Below, piece by piece: positions 5,282 through 7,061 of a DNA stretch of 7,061 nucleotides. How positions within the stretch are numbered: the stretch's first letter is position 1; each line of letters starts with the position of its first letter. The DNA lies in assembly GCA_019308645.1 (NCBI GenBank), contig JAFDHR010000272.1:1-7061 (forward strand). Reading direction: 5' to 3'. The position numbers and the translations under genes are program-made. A model generated the notes under the pieces. The model saw nothing but the letters and a program-made list of their open reading frames with translations. It did no database searches and was not told where the DNA came from. The stretch comes from Deltaproteobacteria bacterium. Its GTDB lineage: Bacteria; Desulfobacterota; DSM-4660; Desulfatiglandales; B25-G16.

Positions 5282-5677
5282 ATGAAAAATTTAAAAATTT
5301 TTTTTCGATCACTGCTTTTTTTAATATTTTTAATATTTTTAACAAGTTGTACATATACTACTGCAACAATGTTAAATGATTCACACAAATATAAACCTAC
5401 TCAAAATGTTGAAATACTGTTTGACAAACCAAATAGACCTTATAAAGTAATCGCAATCTTAGAATCTGATGGTGCTGCCGGTATGCAACAAACACAGCTA
5501 TTAGAAAGTATAAGGAAAAAAGCAAAGGAAATAGGAGCTGATGCCGTAATACCTGTACAGGGTGAAAATCAGAAAACCCCTGTACAACTAATGTATAATC
5601 CCTGGCTTGGCGGTTATCAAACTATGGGGGGATGGAATAAACCGAAACTAAGAGCAGTTGCAATAAAATATAAGTAA
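5282..5677 (+). CDS. Cassette 1 second gene: small lipoprotein, 131 aa
   Basis: Predicted lipoprotein. A basic N terminus (MKNLKIFFR), a Phe/Leu/Ile-rich core and the lipobox LTSC place the lipidated residue at Cys23. The mature domain has KVIAILESDGAAG followed by LLESIRKKAKEIGADAVIPV. That beta-strand, helix and GADAVI order resembles small envelope domains of the YbjQ/DUF4156/RcsF sort, although no specific family can be claimed. A Trp/Gly/Tyr-rich loop (NPWLGGYQTMGGWNK) precedes a final strand. AAGGAG (5268-5273) lies eight bases before the ATG. The gene starts 37 bases after the previous stop, so the two are probably co-transcribed and travel as one unit. Function is unknown; an envelope role follows only from the lipobox. 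Confidence 0.85.
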   Translation: MKNLKIFFRSLLFLIFLIFLTSCTYTTATMLNDSHKYKPTQNVEILFDKPNRPYKVIAILESDGAAGMQQTQLLESIRKKAKEIGADAVIPVQGENQKTPVQLMYNPWLGGYQTMGGWNKPKLRAVAIKYK

Positions 5678-5728
5678 TATAATAGATGTAACATATAGAA
5701 TTTTTAAACATATCATTTGTATCAGGTC

Positions 5729-5817
5729 GCCCAACCTGTCAATGAACCGGACAGTTAAAAGCGGTGTTCCGCTACACTCCACACCGCTTTTAACTACCGG
5801 TTATTTTAGCGTTACAC
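5729..5817 (+). other. attC: attC site of cassette 1
   Basis: R'' is GCCCAAC (5729-5735) and R' is GTTACAC (5811-5817), with the crossover after G5811. Between them AACCGG pairs with CCGGTT, and AGTTAAAAGCGGTGT pairs perfectly (15 bp) with ACACCGCTTTTAACT around a loop of about 13 bases. Unpaired bases between the stems (AC against a single A) are the kind of extrahelical bases used for strand choice. The 89-bp length is normal for attC. Confidence 0.88.
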
Positions 5818-6365
5818 GTAGAATGATCGACGACTGCCCTGGGATTTCTTGACGGCTGGGGCAATTCATGTGGAGGTGTTATGAAAGGTGAATCTGAGAC
5901 GGGAAAAGAACGTTGGTCTGTTCTCTTCAAGACGATTCGCGGTGCTTTTCCTCATGGCGACATTCGGGTCATAGACAAAGGCCGAGCAGATCGGTATTGG
6001 AAGATTGGTATTGGCATGACCAAAGGCCAACTTGATCGAGAGCTTTTCATAAAAGTGAGGCACAAGGTCATAACTCACCCGGAGGCCGACTACGAGAACC
6101 GTTTTTTAGGAGCCATGAAAGAAGCTGAGCGTATCCTTGACTCCCCCTCGTCCTCCGTGCAGTTCCTGGGAACCCTGTTTGTCGATGTTGAAGGCATCAC
6201 ATATTACGCTGGAGAGAATCTGAATGACGATTGGTGGTAGTTCCCGGGATAGGGGCTGAAGGATGTGTGATTGTCTATCTCTCAATACAAGAGCAAAAAA
6301 TGCGTGTAACAAGTGCGTGCAGCGGATCGGCAGGAAACGGCGCCTGCCTCCCGCTGACGCTCGCG
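5812..6365 (+). mobile_element. Gene cassette 2
   Basis: A 554-bp cassette between the crossovers of attC 1 and attC 2. Its first bases (TTACAC) complement its own R'' (GTGTAAC at 6304) exactly, as expected for a cassette that once was a circle. It carries one gene, with a 69-base leader before the start codon. Confidence 0.87.
5881..6240 (+). CDS. Cassette 2 gene: unrecognised protein, 119 aa
   Basis: Hypothetical soluble protein with no signal peptide or membrane segment. The start is well supported: GGAGG (5872-5876) lies four bases before ATG 5881. The N-terminal half is basic (KERWSVLFKTIRGAFPHGDIRVIDKGRADRYWKIGIGM). A helix with ENRFLGAMKEAERIL follows, then two probable strands (VQFLGTLFVDVEG, ITYYAGENL) and an acidic, aromatic tail (NDDWW). 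The layout suggests a small alpha/beta domain. I do not recognise it and propose no function. It is the only gene of its cassette and lies in the usual orientation, with the attC beginning 63 bases after the stop. Confidence 0.8.
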   Translation: MKGESETGKERWSVLFKTIRGAFPHGDIRVIDKGRADRYWKIGIGMTKGQLDRELFIKVRHKVITHPEADYENRFLGAMKEAERILDSPSSSVQFLGTLFVDVEGITYYAGENLNDDWW

Positions 6366-6371
6366 TTAGCC
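6304..6371 (+). other. attC: attC site of cassette 2
   Basis: R'' is GTGTAAC (6304-6310) and R' is GTTAGCC (6365-6371). Inner stems CAGCGG/CCGCTG and GGCAGG/CCTGCC enclose the loop AAACGGCG. The arms follow the common short GC-rich attC pattern seen in mobile and environmental integrons. Length is 68 bp. Confidence 0.9.
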
Positions 6372-6381
6372 AGAAAGAAAT

Positions 6382-6936
6382 ATGAAATCAGGAATTGTTA
6401 AGCTCGATTCTCTGTATGGTTTTGTGAGCCAGAACAGAGATGTGCCTCATAGAACCAAGGATAGGAGAGTCTATTTTCCTTATAAGAAGTTAGTTCTCGA
6501 TTCACTCTCTGATGTACCAACGGAGCCAGGATGGTATGCGTGGTTTCAGCGATCAAGTGTTCTACCGCCTATATACATAGGGCAATCGAGTAAGGGCAAG
6601 ACGTCATCCCTAAACGCGAGATTGAAGGAAGAGCTTCTTGAGGAATACGTGGCGTTTTGGAGTTCCGTCGACGAGGACGCCACAGAAAAACTCAAAGCCA
6701 AGTACGGTGGGAAGTATAGTCAAGCTCGAGCCCTGAAGAAGCGAGGTAGCGACTCCATCGTTTGGATTGCATGTCCGGGGGCTAAACAAGGAGCGCTCGA
6801 CATAGTTGAACATAAACTGATTTGGGAGCTGAAACCGACAGCTAACAAAGATCGGAGAGACTATTCGGATATTGTGTATGTGGACTTCGACGAAGTTTAT
6901 GACATCATGGAAAGAGCATTCACAACATCTGCCTAA
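6382..6936 (+). CDS. Cassette 3 gene: GIY-YIG nuclease-like protein, 184 aa
   Basis: Probable single-strand-nicking type nuclease of the GIY-YIG fold. The motif appears as PGWYAWF (G50-W51-Y52) and IYIGQSS (Y65-I66-G67), 13 residues apart as in the family. It is followed by Arg80 (LNARL), the usual catalytic Arg position, Glu143 (IVEHKLIWELKP), the metal-binding Glu, and Asn155 (TANK). All expected core residues are present. About 45 residues precede the domain and a 60-residue helical, Lys-rich insert (about 83-125) separates Arg80 from the Glu helix. No extra DNA-binding domain is visible. ATG 6382 lies 16 bases after the cassette start with only a weak purine tract upstream. The stop TAA lies inside R'' (GCCTAAC), a typical cassette economy. 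Role unknown; defence, repair or mobility are all possible. Confidence 0.85.
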   Translation: MKSGIVKLDSLYGFVSQNRDVPHRTKDRRVYFPYKKLVLDSLSDVPTEPGWYAWFQRSSVLPPIYIGQSSKGKTSSLNARLKEELLEEYVAFWSSVDEDATEKLKAKYGGKYSQARALKKRGSDSIVWIACPGAKQGALDIVEHKLIWELKPTANKDRRDYSDIVYVDFDEVYDIMERAFTTSA

Positions 6937-6950
6937 CAAGGCAAATGCTC
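6931..6950 (+). other. attC: attC site of cassette 3, left arm only
   Basis: R'' GCCTAAC (6931-6937) is followed by AAGGCAAATGCTC. The expected complementary right arm (GAGCATTTGC then GTTRRRY) is absent from the remaining 111 bases, so the site is truncated or interrupted. An upstream GAGCATT (6914-6920) and TGCCT/AGGCA make an alternative hairpin over the R'' box. Confidence 0.55.
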
Positions 6951-7061
6951 GTGCCAAGGTAAACCCGAAACCTTGGGATTCCGCGTAAATCGGGATGAAA
7001 TTGGTTGATGTTACCCAGTGGGTGATCACAAAGTGTGAAAGTCCCACCTGAGTAAAGGTTA
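6951..7061 (+). other. Possible 5' end of a group II intron, cut by the window edge
   Basis: The run starts GTGCC, near the group II consensus GTGYG. It forms a hairpin CCAAGGT/ACCTTGG (6954-6960, 6970-6976) and ends with GTGTGAAAGTCCCACCTGAG, a type of sequence common in domain I of bacterial group II introns. GTGGG and CCCAC pair around it. No reverse transcriptase is in view and the boundary is a guess. Confidence 0.35.

Larger units (their letters stand above)
4671..5811 (+). mobile_element. Gene cassette 1 (two genes plus attC)
   Basis: A 1,141-bp cassette bounded by the attI crossover and the R' crossover of the first attC. It is longer than most cassettes and carries two genes in tandem with no attC between them. 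It is distinctly AT-rich, unlike cassettes 2 and 3, so it probably has a separate origin. Confidence 0.8.
6366..6950 (+). mobile_element. Gene cassette 3 (attC incomplete)
   Basis: Begins at the R' crossover of attC 2 (TTAGCC). Its R'' is GCCTAAC at 6931, one mismatch from the expected GGCTAAC. The right half of its attC is not seen; the sequence appears to change character at about 6951. Confidence 0.75.

Noticed and set aside
6610..7047. Minus-strand open frame of 145 codons over cassette 3
   Set aside because: Antisense to the GIY-YIG gene, whose core residues are all in place, and it runs through the attC region.

Overview
The window holds a degenerate chromosomal-type integron. It has a broken integron integrase on the minus strand (1496-2861), an attI/leader region split by a complete insertion sequence (3023-4609), and a head-to-tail array of three gene cassettes on the plus strand (4671-5811, 5812-6365, and 6366 to at least 6950). 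The host cannot be named from this stretch. Lipoproteins with clear lipoboxes indicate a Gram-negative-type envelope. A long, N-terminally extended IntI and AT-rich intergenic DNA with short repeats would suit an environmental bacterium of the Desulfobacterota, Nitrospirota or Planctomycetota sort, but that is an impression rather than a proof.

Left flank (1-1495). The window opens with the C-terminal end of a membrane protein (1-210). Next come ACTTTAGGC repeats, a 48-codon helical ORF (441-587), and about 320 bases with little in them except a TATAAT box. A small CC0125/CC1285-like lipoprotein (913-1278) follows, then a roughly 140-base GC-rich island with a perfect hairpin. Nothing here looks like a cassette.

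Integrase and attI (1496-4676). The integrase has one frameshift at about 1811 and an Arg in place of the first His of its HxxRH motif, so it should be inactive in cis. Its 5' side carries divergent promoter-like elements and a strong Shine-Dalgarno before a tiny leader ORF. A 1,587-bp IS with a single DDE transposase sits just after, flanked by a 12-bp direct repeat. Removing the IS and one repeat copy restores a 9-codon leader ORF (MCYVFIIIE) and puts the attI crossover about 210 bp from the integrase start, a normal integron spacing.

Cassette array (4671-7061). Cassette limits are supported by an internal check. The first bases of each cassette should complement the R'' box of its own attC. 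This holds exactly for cassettes 1 (TTGGGC with GCCCAAC) and 2 (TTACAC with GTGTAAC), and with one mismatch for cassette 3 (TTAGCC with GCCTAAC). Cassette 1 carries two genes, an unrecognised helical protein and a small lipoprotein. Cassette 2 carries one unrecognised protein. Cassette 3 carries a GIY-YIG nuclease-like protein whose stop codon lies inside R''. The third attC appears cut after its left arm. The last ~110 bases look like the 5' part of a group II intron, though this is tentative.

Working together: cassettes would normally be expressed from a promoter beside attI and rearranged by IntI. Here the integrase is broken and the IS separates the leader from the first cassette. The array therefore looks frozen unless an integrase acts in trans, and its expression may depend on the IS junction or on promoters inside cassettes.
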